From Pararhodospirillum photometricum DSM 122 (GTDB taxonomy: Bacteria; Pseudomonadota; Alphaproteobacteria; Rhodospirillales; Rhodospirillaceae), in NCBI RefSeq assembly GCF_000284415.1, contig NC_017059.1, positions 2,280,690 to 2,344,689 on the forward strand: DNA of 64,000 bases, given 5' to 3'. Shown here one piece after another: positions 7,024 to 15,978 of this stretch. A program made the translations under genes and the position numbers. Numbering within the stretch: the stretch's first letter is position 1; each line of letters starts with the position of its first letter. The notes below the pieces were generated by a model. The model was given only the letters and a program-made list of their open reading frames with translations. It was not told the origin of the DNA and did no database searches.

Positions 7024-9510
7024 TTGACGGCAGTCCCCTGCACCCTGGGAGCAACGCTCTTGCGCGCCTGTCTTCATTGCGGTCAGCCGGTCCCCCCGGG
7101 GTCGGCGGGCGGCCCCGACTACTGCTGTGCCGGCTGCCAAGCCGCGCGTGCCCTGATTGAGGGGAGCGGCCTTGGGGGGTATTACGAGCGCCGCTGCCTG
7201 GACCCCACGGCGCGCCCCCTCACCCCCGATCCCCTGGAGATCCCGGGCTTTGAGGGTCACCTGCGCCTGGAGCCCCGCCCTGATGGCACCGCCGAGGCGT
7301 CGCTGGCCCTGATGATCGAGGGCCTCCAGTGCGCCGCCTGCGTCTGGTTGATCGAGCATCTCCTAGCGCGCCAGCCCGAGGTGCTGTGGGCCCGGCTTAA
7401 CATGACGACGCGCCGCCTGACCTTGCGCTTCATCCCCACCCCCAGTGATCCCCTGACCGCGACCGCCGCCTTGGAGGCCGGCGCCGACCTGGGGGTGGGA
7501 CGGATTTTAGAGCCGGTGTGGCGCATCGGCTATCGCCTGATCCCTTTTGACCCCGAACGCCTCGACCGGGCCGAGATCACCCAGTCGCGGCGCCTGATGC
7601 GAGCCCTGGCCGTGGCCGGGTTTGCGGCGGGCAACATCATGATGCTTTCGGCCGGGGTGTGGTCGGGGGCCGGCATGGGGCCGCTGACCCGCGACCTGAT
7701 GCACTGGCTCTCGGCCCTGATCGCGGTGCCGGCGGTGCTATATGCCGTGGGACCCTTTGCCCGACCCGCCCTCCAGGCCTTGCGGGCTGGCCACGTGACC
7801 ATGGACGTGCCCATCACCCTGGCCGTGGTGCTGGCCACGGCGGTCAGTCTGGCCGAAACGGCCCAGGGCGGCGAACACGCCTACTTTGATGCCGCCACCA
7901 TGCTGTTGTTCTTCTTGCTGGTGGGACGGGTGCTGGAAAACCGGGCGCGCAGCCGGGCGCGGCGCATGGCGGGGCAGTGGCTGGGCCTGGAGGCGGCGGC
8001 CCTGACCGTGCTGGATGCCGAGGGTCGTCCGGTGCAGCGCCCACCGGGGAAGGTCCGGCGCGGCGATATCGTGCTGGTGGCCACGGGCGAGCGCATCGGG
8101 GTGGATGGCACGGTGCTGGAGGGCCTGTCCTCGATTGATGCCAGCATGCTGACCGGCGAAAGCCTGCCCCAGCCGGTGGGACCAGGAAGCCCGGTGTTCG
8201 CCGGCACCGTTAACCGCGAGGGCCCCTTGCGCCTGCGGACCGAGGCCTTGGGGCCCGACACGGTGCTGGCCGATATCGTTCGCCTGATGGAAACCGCGAC
8301 CCAGGGCAAGGCGCGTTATGTGGCGCTGGCCGACCGGGTGGCCCGCCTGTATGGCCCGGGGGTGCACCTGCTGGCGCTGGCCACCTTTTTTGGCTGGTGG
8401 CAAGGAGCGGGGGCGGCGCTCTCCGAGGCGGTGATGATCGCCACCGCGGTTTTGATTGTCACCTGCCCCTGCGCCCTGGCCCTGGCGGCGCCCGCCGTGG
8501 GGGTGGTGGCCTGTGGCCGCCTGCTGCGCCGGGGCATCTTGGTGAAATCCCCGACCGCGCTAGAGCGTCTGGCGCGCATTGACCATGTGGTGTTCGACAA
8601 GACGGGCACCTTGACCACCGGCACCCCAGACCTGCATCCGGCGACCCCCTCCTTGCCCCTGGGCTGGGACGCGGCCGACCTGCTGGCGGCGGCGGCGGTG
8701 GCCGCCAACAGCCGCCATCCCCTGGCCCGCGCCCTGGTGCGCGCCGCGGGTCCGGTGGCCCCCCTGGCCGGGGTGCGCGAGCATCCGGGGGAGGGGCTGT
8801 CCTGGGCCGGGCCGCTGGGCCAAACCCACCTGGGGGCCCGGGCCTTTTGCCTGGAGGCCGGGGACAGCGTGGTGTTGCCGGCCCAGGATCTTCTCGATCC
8901 CGAGGAGGCCGGACCGCCTGGACCCGAACTGTGGTTCGCCCGACCGGGCCGCCCCTTGGTGCGCTTTGTGTTCGAGGACCGGCCGCGCGCCGATGCCCGC
9001 GAAACCATCCGTGCCTTGCGCCGCCAGGGTATGGGCGTTGAGGTGCTCTCGGGCGATCGCCCGGCGGTGGTGGCCACCATCGCCCAGCAAGTGGGCTTGG
9101 GGGTGTGGTGGGCGGGGCGCTCGCCGGCCGACAAGGCGGCCCGGCTGGCCGATCTGGCCGCCGATGGACACCGGGTGCTGATGGTGGGCGATGGGCTTAA
9201 CGATGCGCCGGCCCTGGCGGGGGCCTCGGTGTCGATGTCGCCGACCACGGCCCTTGATCTGGCCCGCACCGTGGCCGACATCGTTTTCCAGGGCGAACGG
9301 TTGATCTCGGTGATGGAGGCGTGGCAGGTGGCACGCCAGAGCGAAGCGGTGATCCGACAGAACCTCGCGTTCTCTCTGGTTTATAACCTCGCCCTGGTCC
9401 CGCTTGCGATGCTAGGCGAGGTCACGCCGTTGATCGCGGCCGCGTTGATGAGTGGGTCGAGTCTTGTCGTCACCCTCAACGCCCTGCGGGTGGGGCGACG
9501 CTTGGCATGA
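7024..9510 (+). CDS. ccoI: Cu+-exporting P1B-type ATPase CcoI (FixI)
   Basis: This 828-aa ATPase moves copper for cbb3 cytochrome oxidase maturation. Visible parts in order are an N-terminal CLHCG and YCCAGC cysteine region, a heavy-metal domain with GLQCAACVW, and membrane helices. The actuator loop carries MLTGES, the transport motif is TCPCAL, phosphorylation is at DKTGTLTTG, and the hinge is GDGLNDAPAL. No ATG is available near the N-terminus. TTG 7024 is the first start in the open frame, but TTG 7060 has a better site (GGGAG, eight bases away) and would shorten the protein by 12 aa. It is followed 16 bases later by ccoS. Confidence 0.9.
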   Translation: MTAVPCTLGATLLRACLHCGQPVPPGSAGGPDYCCAGCQAARALIEGSGLGGYYERRCLDPTARPLTPDPLEIPGFEGHLRLEPRPDGTAEASLALMIEGLQCAACVWLIEHLLARQPEVLWARLNMTTRRLTLRFIPTPSDPLTATAALEAGADLGVGRILEPVWRIGYRLIPFDPERLDRAEITQSRRLMRALAVAGFAAGNIMMLSAGVWSGAGMGPLTRDLMHWLSALIAVPAVLYAVGPFARPALQALRAGHVTMDVPITLAVVLATAVSLAETAQGGEHAYFDAATMLLFFLLVGRVLENRARSRARRMAGQWLGLEAAALTVLDAEGRPVQRPPGKVRRGDIVLVATGERIGVDGTVLEGLSSIDASMLTGESLPQPVGPGSPVFAGTVNREGPLRLRTEALGPDTVLADIVRLMETATQGKARYVALADRVARLYGPGVHLLALATFFGWWQGAGAALSEAVMIATAVLIVTCPCALALAAPAVGVVACGRLLRRGILVKSPTALERLARIDHVVFDKTGTLTTGTPDLHPATPSLPLGWDAADLLAAAAVAANSRHPLARALVRAAGPVAPLAGVREHPGEGLSWAGPLGQTHLGARAFCLEAGDSVVLPAQDLLDPEEAGPPGPELWFARPGRPLVRFVFEDRPRADARETIRALRRQGMGVEVLSGDRPAVVATIAQQVGLGVWWAGRSPADKAARLADLAADGHRVLMVGDGLNDAPALAGASVSMSPTTALDLARTVADIVFQGERLISVMEAWQVARQSEAVIRQNLAFSLVYNLALVPLAMLGEVTPLIAAALMSGSSLVVTLNALRVGRRLA

Positions 9511-9526
9511 GCCGGGGAGGCCCCGC

Positions 9527-9715
9527 ATGGATGTCTTGCTGTTTTTGATTCCCTTGGCCCTGGGCATGGGCGCCCTGGGACTTTTGGCCTTTTTGTGGGC
9601 CCTGGGCAACGGTCAGTTCGACGATCTGGACGGGGCCGCCGAGCGCATCTTGTTCGACGATCCGCCGCCGCCGCCCAAACCCCCTTGCACCCCGGACCCG
9701 GGCGCGCCAAATTGA
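9527..9715 (+). CDS. ccoS: cbb3-type oxidase assembly protein CcoS (FixS)
   Basis: A 62-aa protein with one transmembrane helix at the N-terminus (MDVLLFLIPLALGMGALGLL) followed by the diagnostic FLWALGNGQFDDLDGAAERILFDD pattern of CcoS. It works with CcoI in delivering metal to the cbb3 oxidase. The tail is rich in proline. GGGGAGG precedes the ATG. The stop codon TGA is embedded in an FNR-type site that serves the next gene. Confidence 0.93.
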   Translation: MDVLLFLIPLALGMGALGLLAFLWALGNGQFDDLDGAAERILFDDPPPPPKPPCTPDPGAPN

Positions 9716-9725
9716 CCTGGATCAA
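9712..9725. promoter_or_regulatory. FNR/FixK box (TTGAC-N4-ATCAA)
   Basis: The 14 bases ttgac-ctgg-atcaa differ from the consensus TTGAT-N4-ATCAA at one position. The site overlaps the stop codon of ccoS and lies about 50 bases before the ATG of the fnr gene. It probably lets FNR control its own transcription; whether it activates or represses depends on the unknown transcription start. Confidence 0.65.
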
Positions 9726-9774
9726 CCGGATCATGATCCCCCTCTCTCCCCCCCCAGACCCAGGAGGAGCGGCC

Positions 9775-10518
9775 ATGGCGTCAGCGCCTCCCCCCGCCGG
9801 CCCGCCGGACAACGCCCCCTTTGATCCCTGCCAGCCCTGCGGCCTGGGAGGCTTGGCCCTATGTCGCGACCTGCCCGAGCGCGAACGCCTTGCCTTGATC
9901 GCCCTGCAAACCACCGTGCGCCTGGATGCCCATGAAACCTTGTTCACCGAAGGCGACCGGGCCCTTTACCTGTACACCCCGGTGGCCGGCGCCATAAAAC
10001 TCTACAAAATGATGCAAGACGGCCGGCGTCAGATTACGGGCTTTTTCTTTCGCGGCGACCTGTTCGGCTTTGCGGCGGGGAGCGTACACGGCGCAACGGC
10101 GGAAGCGGTGACGCCGGTGGAGTTGTGCCGGTTTCCCTTGGCCCGCCTGGAAGCCCTGTTGCCGCAGGCGCCCACCTTGGAGCGCCTCGTGTTGCGCCGG
10201 GCGCTTGCGCGTCTGGCGCGCTATGAGGACCAAGTCCTGTTGCTGGGACGCAAGAGCGCCCCGGAAAAGCTGGCGTCGTTTTTGGTGAGCCTTGCGGAGC
10301 GGGCCCAGGAGCGCGGGGAACCGGCAAGCCCGGTGCTGGTCCCCATGGGCCGGGCCGACGTGGCCGACTACCTGGGCCTGACCATCGAAACCGTCAGCCG
10401 GACCTTGACCCGGTTTCGCCAGGACGGCCTGATTGGGCTGCCCCGCTCGGGCACGGTGGTGGTGCTTGACGCGGCCCGCCTGCGGCGCTTGGCCGAGGGT
10501 GCCGAGATCCCACGATGA
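9775..10518 (+). CDS. fnr: FNR-type oxygen-sensing transcriptional regulator
   Basis: A 247-aa CRP/FNR-family regulator. The N-terminal cysteines C19, C22 and C30 (CQPCGLGGLALC) plus a central cysteine in VELCRFPL match the four ligands of the FNR [4Fe-4S] cluster, so it should sense oxygen directly, unlike cysteine-free FixK. A cyclic-nucleotide-like beta-roll follows, then the helix-turn-helix VADYLGLTIETVSRTLTRF, whose ExxSR residues recognise TTGAT half-sites. AGGAGG precedes the ATG. Its position behind ccoGHIS and its own FNR box point to control of microaerobic respiration, probably also of photosynthesis genes. Related names are FnrN and AadR. Confidence 0.88.
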   Translation: MASAPPPAGPPDNAPFDPCQPCGLGGLALCRDLPERERLALIALQTTVRLDAHETLFTEGDRALYLYTPVAGAIKLYKMMQDGRRQITGFFFRGDLFGFAAGSVHGATAEAVTPVELCRFPLARLEALLPQAPTLERLVLRRALARLARYEDQVLLLGRKSAPEKLASFLVSLAERAQERGEPASPVLVPMGRADVADYLGLTIETVSRTLTRFRQDGLIGLPRSGTVVVLDAARLRRLAEGAEIPR

Positions 10519-11024
10519 CCGGTTGCCGGATGGATTTTTATCACCTGCGAACCTTGCCGCTGGAAGAAGCGCTGCCACGTCTTCTTCTGAAGGCAACACA
10601 AGGGGGACGCCGGGCGGTGGTGCGGGCCGGATCGCTGGAGCGCGTGGAAGCCCTGGATGGCCTGCTGTGGACGTTTGACCCGGCGTCGTGGCTGCCCCAT
10701 GGTGCAGCACGCGATGGTCAGGCCGCGCGCCAGCCGATTTGGCTCACCTGCGATGAGGACGTCCCCAACGGTGCTTGTTTTTTGTTTTTGCTCGACGGAG
10801 TGTGGCCCCGCACCTTTGAGGGCTTTGAGCGCTCTTTGGTGTTGTTTGATGGCCGGGATGACGACGCCGTGGCCCGGGCCCGCAGCCAATGGCGTGAGGC
10901 CCGCGACCTGGGGCTGGCCTTGCACTATTGGCAACAGACCCCAACGGGAGGCTGGGAAGAGAAGGCTCATTCCCCAGGAAAACAGGCGAGTCCCCCCAAA
11001 GACTTCACCCCGGAGGGGTCTTGA
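10515..11024 (+). CDS. holC: DNA polymerase III subunit chi
   Basis: A 169-aa protein of the HolC family, which links the clamp loader to single-strand-binding protein. Characteristic stretches are MDFYHLRTLPLEEALPRLL, the central LDGLLWTFDPASWLPHG and the later PIWLTCDEDVPNGACFLFLLDG. The ATG overlaps the fnr stop (ATGA); an internal ATG at 10530 (MDFYHL) would match the family start equally well. The link to fnr seems to be only positional. Confidence 0.85.
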   Translation: MTGCRMDFYHLRTLPLEEALPRLLLKATQGGRRAVVRAGSLERVEALDGLLWTFDPASWLPHGAARDGQAARQPIWLTCDEDVPNGACFLFLLDGVWPRTFEGFERSLVLFDGRDDDAVARARSQWREARDLGLALHYWQQTPTGGWEEKAHSPGKQASPPKDFTPEGS

Positions 11025-11233
11025 CCGATTCTTGTGCACGAACAGCGCGTAAACTCCGGTTAAACACGCCGGGACCATTCAAAGCCTGACCGAGAAGTCA
11101 TCGGGACGATTGTCTCTTTTGCCCACCTCCGTTTATCCTTAGGTCGAGCACGGCACGAGGCAGCAAACGGAGCAGCCCTGGGCAGGGGCTGGACCGGGCA
11201 GAAGGCATTGAGGCCAACGCGGGGGACAAAGCG

Positions 11234-12940
11234 GTGTCTAAATACGAAGTCCAGATCTACAAAGACAAACGCTGGATCACCGAGGAAATCTACGACGATG
11301 AATCCGGCGCGACCACCGCCGCCCGCCGCCATGCCAAGAGCGGACAGGTTGACGGCGCTCGCGTTGTGAATGATCGTGTGGGTCCCGATGGCCTGCATCG
11401 TGAAAAGGTTGTGTTTGAGGAAATGGTTCGCGAAGTCTCGCAGCAGCCCTTGCGCATCACGCCCATTGACGATGTTCCCTTGTGTCAGGCCGCCGAGGAT
11501 CTTTATCGCCTCGAAAGCCGGATGGCGATGGGGCGCCTGATCAAGAAATACCTGGAGCAACAGTTCGTGATCCCCTCCGAACTGTTGTATTGCTATTCGC
11601 CATTGTCGCGGTTCCAGGACATGGACGCCATGCTCCTGCCCGCCGCCGTGGACCGGGTGGTCACCTTGCATTGCCGCATGACCCCCGACCTCGACCCCAA
11701 GCAGCGCCGTGACGACATCTATCGCTGGATCGACGAAATCGGCCGTCGCTCGCGCCGCAACGAGGGCGAAAAACTCCTGTGGCGCCTGGAACTCTCCGAG
11801 TTTCGCAAGGTGCTCGCCGCGGTTGGTAAGTGCGCCTTTGTCCACGACGAACAAGAAGCGCTGCTACGCCATGTCATCGCCCGCGAGTGCTACAAGGAAC
11901 GCAACTTCCTGGGCAAGCTTGAGATCCTCCTCAACTGCCTGACGGACGACTTGTCGCGCGACGTGCTGCTGATCCTCGACGGCTTCATCGCCGACGTGCT
12001 GGCGGTGAGCCAAGTCGTGCAGGAACTCCTGGGCTCGCGCCCCAACCTCTCCTCGGCCCTGATCGGCCTGCTCGACCTGATCGACGGCAAACCAGACAGC
12101 ACCGGGGTCCAAGCCGAGCCCGACACCATCAAGGTCCTGCGCCGGTTGTTCCAAGAAGGCCGTCTGCCCGCCGGCCTCACCGTCTTGCTCGACCGCGTCA
12201 CCCGCGAGTTGGGCGGCCGCCAACCCCTGTCCCGCAACGACCCAACCAAGGAACACGAGGCGTTCTGCGCCCTGGTGCTGCGTCTGGTGGGCCGCGAGGG
12301 CGTGGTGGGCGGCGCGGCGGTGGCCGGCGCCCTGACCCGACGCTATGCCCTGCGCCTTGAGCAAGGTGGTCAGGTCGGCTGGCGCATGTCCATTGAGGGC
12401 GTTTCCAACCTGCTGCGCGACAATGCCCGGCGCATGCACTACCTGATCGCGGTGGCCCAGGCCGGCGACGGGGATCAGCACATGACGGCGGTGTCCGAGG
12501 AAATCGTGCAGGTCGTCAAACTGGCCGCCGATATCCACCACTTCGTGGACGCCCGCCTCTCCACCACGGAAAAACTGCGCATCGTCACCAGCATCCAGCG
12601 CGCCCTCGACGCCTCGTGCCTGCCCGAGGTCCTGCGCACCCGCGTGATTGGTCGTCTCGACGACCTGCTGGCCCGCTACCTTATCGACAACGAAGTCGTC
12701 GAGCGCCTCGATGCCCCGGGCGATCCCTTGCGCATGCGCGCCCTGCGGCTGGTCAAGTTCTGCGGCTCGGGCGTGCTCATGGAGGGCAAGGCCCTGTCCA
12801 TCGCGCGCATGCGCGTGCTGCACCACTTGCGCCAGCCCAGCTTTGTCGAAAACTTTACCCTGGATATTGCCGAGCCCGACCGCGACGCGGCCGTGCGCGA
12901 CTTCTATCGCCTGCTCGCCGAAGCCGGCTTTAGCACCTGA
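11234..12940 (+). CDS. Conserved unknown protein, 568 aa
   Basis: A long intact ORF starting at GTG 11234 (VSKYEVQIYKDKRW) with GGGGGAC upstream. The first 60 residues look like a small beta/alpha unit (YEVQIYKDKRWITEEIYDDE). The rest is largely helical and leucine-rich, with several LLxxLxDLLxxx repeats and no membrane segment, signal peptide or recognised catalytic motif. Codon use matches the neighbours, so it appears native rather than acquired. I do not recognise the family. It is monocistronic, between holC and a convergent gene, and follows a 209-base gap in which no other feature is seen. Confidence 0.7.
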   Translation: MSKYEVQIYKDKRWITEEIYDDESGATTAARRHAKSGQVDGARVVNDRVGPDGLHREKVVFEEMVREVSQQPLRITPIDDVPLCQAAEDLYRLESRMAMGRLIKKYLEQQFVIPSELLYCYSPLSRFQDMDAMLLPAAVDRVVTLHCRMTPDLDPKQRRDDIYRWIDEIGRRSRRNEGEKLLWRLELSEFRKVLAAVGKCAFVHDEQEALLRHVIARECYKERNFLGKLEILLNCLTDDLSRDVLLILDGFIADVLAVSQVVQELLGSRPNLSSALIGLLDLIDGKPDSTGVQAEPDTIKVLRRLFQEGRLPAGLTVLLDRVTRELGGRQPLSRNDPTKEHEAFCALVLRLVGREGVVGGAAVAGALTRRYALRLEQGGQVGWRMSIEGVSNLLRDNARRMHYLIAVAQAGDGDQHMTAVSEEIVQVVKLAADIHHFVDARLSTTEKLRIVTSIQRALDASCLPEVLRTRVIGRLDDLLARYLIDNEVVERLDAPGDPLRMRALRLVKFCGSGVLMEGKALSIARMRVLHHLRQPSFVENFTLDIAEPDRDAAVRDFYRLLAEAGFST

Positions 12941-12945
12941 GGCCA

Positions 12946-12985
12946 AGGAGGCTGGGAAGGCGGCGCCGCGGCCTGCCCAGCCTTT
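12946..12985. repeat. Degenerate family A palindrome
   Basis: aggctgggaaggcggcgccgcggcctgcccagcct keeps the outer arms of the family with mismatches. It separates the convergent ends of the 568-aa gene and the kinase/FliK chimera and may terminate both. Confidence 0.6.
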
Positions 12986-14394
12986 CAAGCAATCAGCCCG
13001 CGCCCCTCTCCCCCCAAGGGAGCGACAGGAACCGGCGGGGCCGGGGGCCGGGTGGTCTCAAAGCGCAGACTGCCGCTTAGTCCCAAGGCTGTCACCGCCT
13101 CATGCGTCAAGGCCGTGAGCCGCTGACGGTCGGCGGTGGGAAACGGCCGGGCCGTGCGGATCACCAAGTCAAGCTGACGGCCCGTCCGCCGATAAAGCCC
13201 ATCAATTTGCAAGGGCCCCAGGCGCGACAAGCTCACCTCGACCCAAAAGCGCTCCCCCTCTCGCCCCGCACCGCCTGTCCCCTCCTCGTCGGCCTCGGCA
13301 CCGCCGCGCCGGGTGATCAGGCGAATGGGCGTGATCTCGCCCGCGTGCCAAAGCGGCACGGTGTGGACAACCCAGGATGCCCCGTCGCGCTCCAAAGGCT
13401 GCGGCCCCAGGTCTTCGGCCTCCCGGACCAGCGCCCGAGCGAGGTCGGCGCCGCGCCGGCCGGTACGCTCCAACGCCCGCACGGCCTCCTCCCCCGGCCA
13501 GCGCCCCCCCTCGGCGCCCGGACGCTGGGCTGCCACAAAGCTGGTCACGGCGGCGGTCAAGGCTGGCCCCAGGCGCGGCACCTTGTCGAGCAGGACCGAG
13601 GCCTCGCCCTCCAACAGCGCCAAACTTTCCTGCAAGGCTGGCCAGCCGGCGGAGGGCGTTTGAAACGGCCCGGTCGCGCCGGCCGGGGGGGGAGGCGCGG
13701 AAACCACCGGAGGCTGGACCGCCACAACCTGAAGCACAACCGGCGTCCCGGGCGCCGCACTCAGGGTCCCGCGCAAGGCGAGGACGCCAAGGGGTGTCTC
13801 CACCAGCGGCAAAGCGCCGCCCCCGGTCGCGCGCACCGCCCCAGTCAGCGCCGGCGCTTCCTCGACCCCGCTGTCCCCTCCCAAATCAGCCGTCCCCCCA
13901 GGCGCAAGGGAAGCCGAGGCCAGGGCCGGCCCCGCACCGGACACGAGCGGCAGGGCGGACGACAGGGGAGCGGCAGCGGGAGCCTCCCCCACCTGGAGCA
14001 AGCGCACGGTCAGACGGGTGCCCACCGGGAATGCGGTCACAGGTTTGTCTCCGGCCCCGGAGAACGAAGGGGAAAGGGTCTCGGTCTCGGCGGCGTCAGC
14101 CAGCAAGAACACCGAGCGGGCCTCGCCGGCCAGCCGGGCGCGGCGCACCACCAGCCCGGCCACCGCCCGCGGCCCCCGCTCGCGTGCGGCATTGAGCAGG
14201 AGCGCCACGTCTTCCTCGATGGCCTGATCGACCTGGGCCAGCAAAAACCGCGAGGTGGCAAAAAACACGCCGCCCAGCAGCAAGGCCGAGCCGCCGCCGA
14301 ACAGCAAGATGAAGCTCAGGGCAATGCGCAGCGTGGTGCTGCGCGGCATCAGGCGCCAGCGCCAACGGTCAGGCTTCGCCGGTAAGGAGGACAT
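12985..14394 (-). CDS. Chimeric protein: histidine-kinase N-terminus joined to FliK-like C-terminus
   Basis: About residues 15-110 look like the start of a membrane sensor kinase: a transmembrane helix in TLRIALSFILLFGGGSALLL, then FLLAQVDQAIEEDVALLLNA, as in kinases paired with OmpR-type regulators. The expected second helix, HAMP, HisKA and ATPase domains are absent. Instead the chain passes into VGTRLTVRLLQV, a long Ala/Pro-rich region, and an end with VEVSLSRLGPLQIDGLYRR and LDLVIRTARPFP. That end resembles the C-terminal domain of FliK-like hook-length proteins. Its ATG overlaps the upstream response-regulator gene by 26 bases, as a kinase gene would. A deletion joining two unrelated genes, or an assembly error, best explains it. 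Confidence 0.6.
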   Translation of the reverse strand: MSSLPAKPDRWRWRLMPRSTTLRIALSFILLFGGGSALLLGGVFFATSRFLLAQVDQAIEEDVALLLNAARERGPRAVAGLVVRRARLAGEARSVFLLADAAETETLSPSFSGAGDKPVTAFPVGTRLTVRLLQVGEAPAAAPLSSALPLVSGAGPALASASLAPGGTADLGGDSGVEEAPALTGAVRATGGGALPLVETPLGVLALRGTLSAAPGTPVVLQVVAVQPPVVSAPPPPAGATGPFQTPSAGWPALQESLALLEGEASVLLDKVPRLGPALTAAVTSFVAAQRPGAEGGRWPGEEAVRALERTGRRGADLARALVREAEDLGPQPLERDGASWVVHTVPLWHAGEITPIRLITRRGGAEADEEGTGGAGREGERFWVEVSLSRLGPLQIDGLYRRTGRQLDLVIRTARPFPTADRQRLTALTHEAVTALGLSGSLRFETTRPPAPPVPVAPLGGEGRGLIA

Positions 14395-15052
14395 AGCCGG
14401 CACCCCGCACGGTTTCCAAGAAGGGCTTGTCGAAGCCCTCATCAATTTTGCGCCGTAGCCGACTGATATGCACATCCACCACGTTGGTCTGGGGATCGAA
14501 GTGATAATCCCACACGTTTTCCAGCAACATGGTACGCGTCACCACCTGCCCGGCGTGGCGCATCAGGTATTCCAGCAAGCGGAATTCGCGGGGTTGCAGG
14601 TCGATGACCTTAGCCGCCCGGGTGACGCGCCGCGACAACAGGTCCATCTCCAACTCGCCGGCCCGCAAACGGGTGGGCTCGCCCTCGGTGTTTTGGGCGC
14701 GGCGCGCCAGGGCATCGAGGCGGGCCAGCAATTCGGAAAAGGCAAAGGGCTTGACCAGATAGTCGTCGCCCCCGGCCCGCAAACCCTTGACCCGATCATC
14801 CACCTCGCCCAAAGCCGAGAGGATGAGAACCGGCACCGTGTTGTCGGAGGCCCGCAACGTGCGAATGATGGTGAGACCATCCACCCCCGGCAGCATGCGA
14901 TCGACGATGAGCAGGTCATAAGCCTCGGTGGCCGCCTGAAACAAGCCGTCGCGCCCCTGGGTCACGCCATCGACCACATGCCCGGCCTCGCGCAGACCTT
15001 TGAGAAGGTGGGCCGAAACCTCGGGGTCGTCCTCGATCACCAGAATACGCAT
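14369..15052 (-). CDS. OmpR/PhoB-family response regulator
   Basis: A 227-aa DNA-binding regulator with an N-terminal receiver domain: acidic pocket VIEDD, phosphoacceptor Asp in LLIVDRMLPG, conserved Lys in LVKPF. A winged-helix domain follows, with LQPREFRLLEYLMRHAGQVVTR and RRKIDEGF...TVRGAGYVL. The second ATG (15052) is chosen because AAGGAA lies eight bases before it and only one base before the first ATG at 15058. The following gene should encode its kinase but has lost the catalytic domains, so the input to this regulator is unclear. The PepSY gene upstream is a plausible member of the same locus. Confidence 0.9.
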   Translation of the reverse strand: MRILVIEDDPEVSAHLLKGLREAGHVVDGVTQGRDGLFQAATEAYDLLIVDRMLPGVDGLTIIRTLRASDNTVPVLILSALGEVDDRVKGLRAGGDDYLVKPFAFSELLARLDALARRAQNTEGEPTRLRAGELEMDLLSRRVTRAAKVIDLQPREFRLLEYLMRHAGQVVTRTMLLENVWDYHFDPQTNVVDVHISRLRRKIDEGFDKPFLETVRGAGYVLLTGEA

Positions 15053-15074
15053 CGCCATGCTTCCTTAAAGAAAG

Positions 15075-15112
15075 GAGGGGTCTGGGGAGGCAAGCCTCCC
15101 CAGCCTTCCCTT
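15075..15112. repeat. Palindromic repeat family A, single copy
   Basis: gaggggtctggggagg-caag-cctccccagccttccc sits between the PepSY gene and the response regulator, both on the minus strand, and may separate their transcripts. Confidence 0.8.
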
Positions 15113-15119
15113 CTGGGGC

Positions 15120-15887
15120 TCAGTTCCAGCCGCGCCCCGGCCCCATGCCGGGCTGACGTTCCTGGGTATTCAAGATCGCGCCACTCTCGGGGTCAACAAA
15201 GACCAGGGTAAACGCTGCCCCCGGGCCCGCCCCCTCGGCCGGAGCCGTGTCGGCCTGCGTGGCGATGCCCACCAGCCACGCCTTGTCGCCGTCGCGCTCG
15301 ACCCCCTTGACCATCGCCACCTTGCCTCCCTTGACGGCCTTGGTAGCGGCCTCGACGGCCTGAAGCGCATCAATCTTGGTGCCGGTCAGATCGACGGGCG
15401 GCCCGAACGGCCCGCGGCCCTGACGCCCGCCCGGCATGCCCATCCCCATGCCCATCCCCGGATGGCCGGGCTGGGCCAGAATTCCGGTGGCGGTGCCGGC
15501 CACGCTGGCCTTGCCGGTGGCCCCATCGACGCTCACCACGCTCCGCACGCCTTTGTCGAGAATGGTGACCATAAAGGTGGGAGCCAGCGGCGGCTGGGCG
15601 AAGCTGTTGCCACGCGGGGCGGCCGGCACGGCGAACGGCACGAGGTGGGCGGCGATGACGGGGCCGGGGGCGACCTCGCGAGCCGCGGCCAAGGCACGCA
15701 CAAGATCAATCTTGGTCGCGGCCACGGCCTCGCGCATCAGGCCAGGATCGCCACCGGGCCCACCAAGGCCGCCGGGGCCGCCCATGGGGCCGGGGCAATT
15801 GCCGGGGCCGCCAAAAGCAAAGGCAAGCGCGGGAAACGAAACGGCCGAAGCGGTCAGGGCCGAGATGAGAAAAGCGTTGCGTTTCAT
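15120..15887 (-). CDS. Secreted protein with two PepSY-type domains
   Basis: A 255-aa protein with a cleavable signal peptide (KRNAFLISALTASAVSFPALAFA). Two repeats follow a PepSY-like pattern: IDLVRALAAAREVAPGPV...VTILDKGVRSVVSVDGATGKA and IDALQAVEAATKAVKGGKV...TLVFVDPESGAIL. The domains are separated by a Gly/Met/Pro-rich linker. PepSY proteins act in the envelope and often accompany two-component systems. GAGGAGA precedes the ATG. The low-complexity PGGxGGPGG region near the start is unusual. Confidence 0.75.
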   Translation of the reverse strand: MKRNAFLISALTASAVSFPALAFAFGGPGNCPGPMGGPGGLGGPGGDPGLMREAVAATKIDLVRALAAAREVAPGPVIAAHLVPFAVPAAPRGNSFAQPPLAPTFMVTILDKGVRSVVSVDGATGKASVAGTATGILAQPGHPGMGMGMGMPGGRQGRGPFGPPVDLTGTKIDALQAVEAATKAVKGGKVAMVKGVERDGDKAWLVGIATQADTAPAEGAGPGAAFTLVFVDPESGAILNTQERQPGMGPGRGWN

Positions 15888-15978
15888 GGCGGGTCTCCTC
15901 TTGTCCGCAAGATCGCTGACAAGAAGGATCATGACGCCCGGCCCCTGACCGGGCGGTGGCCGTTTCCTTAAACCTTTG

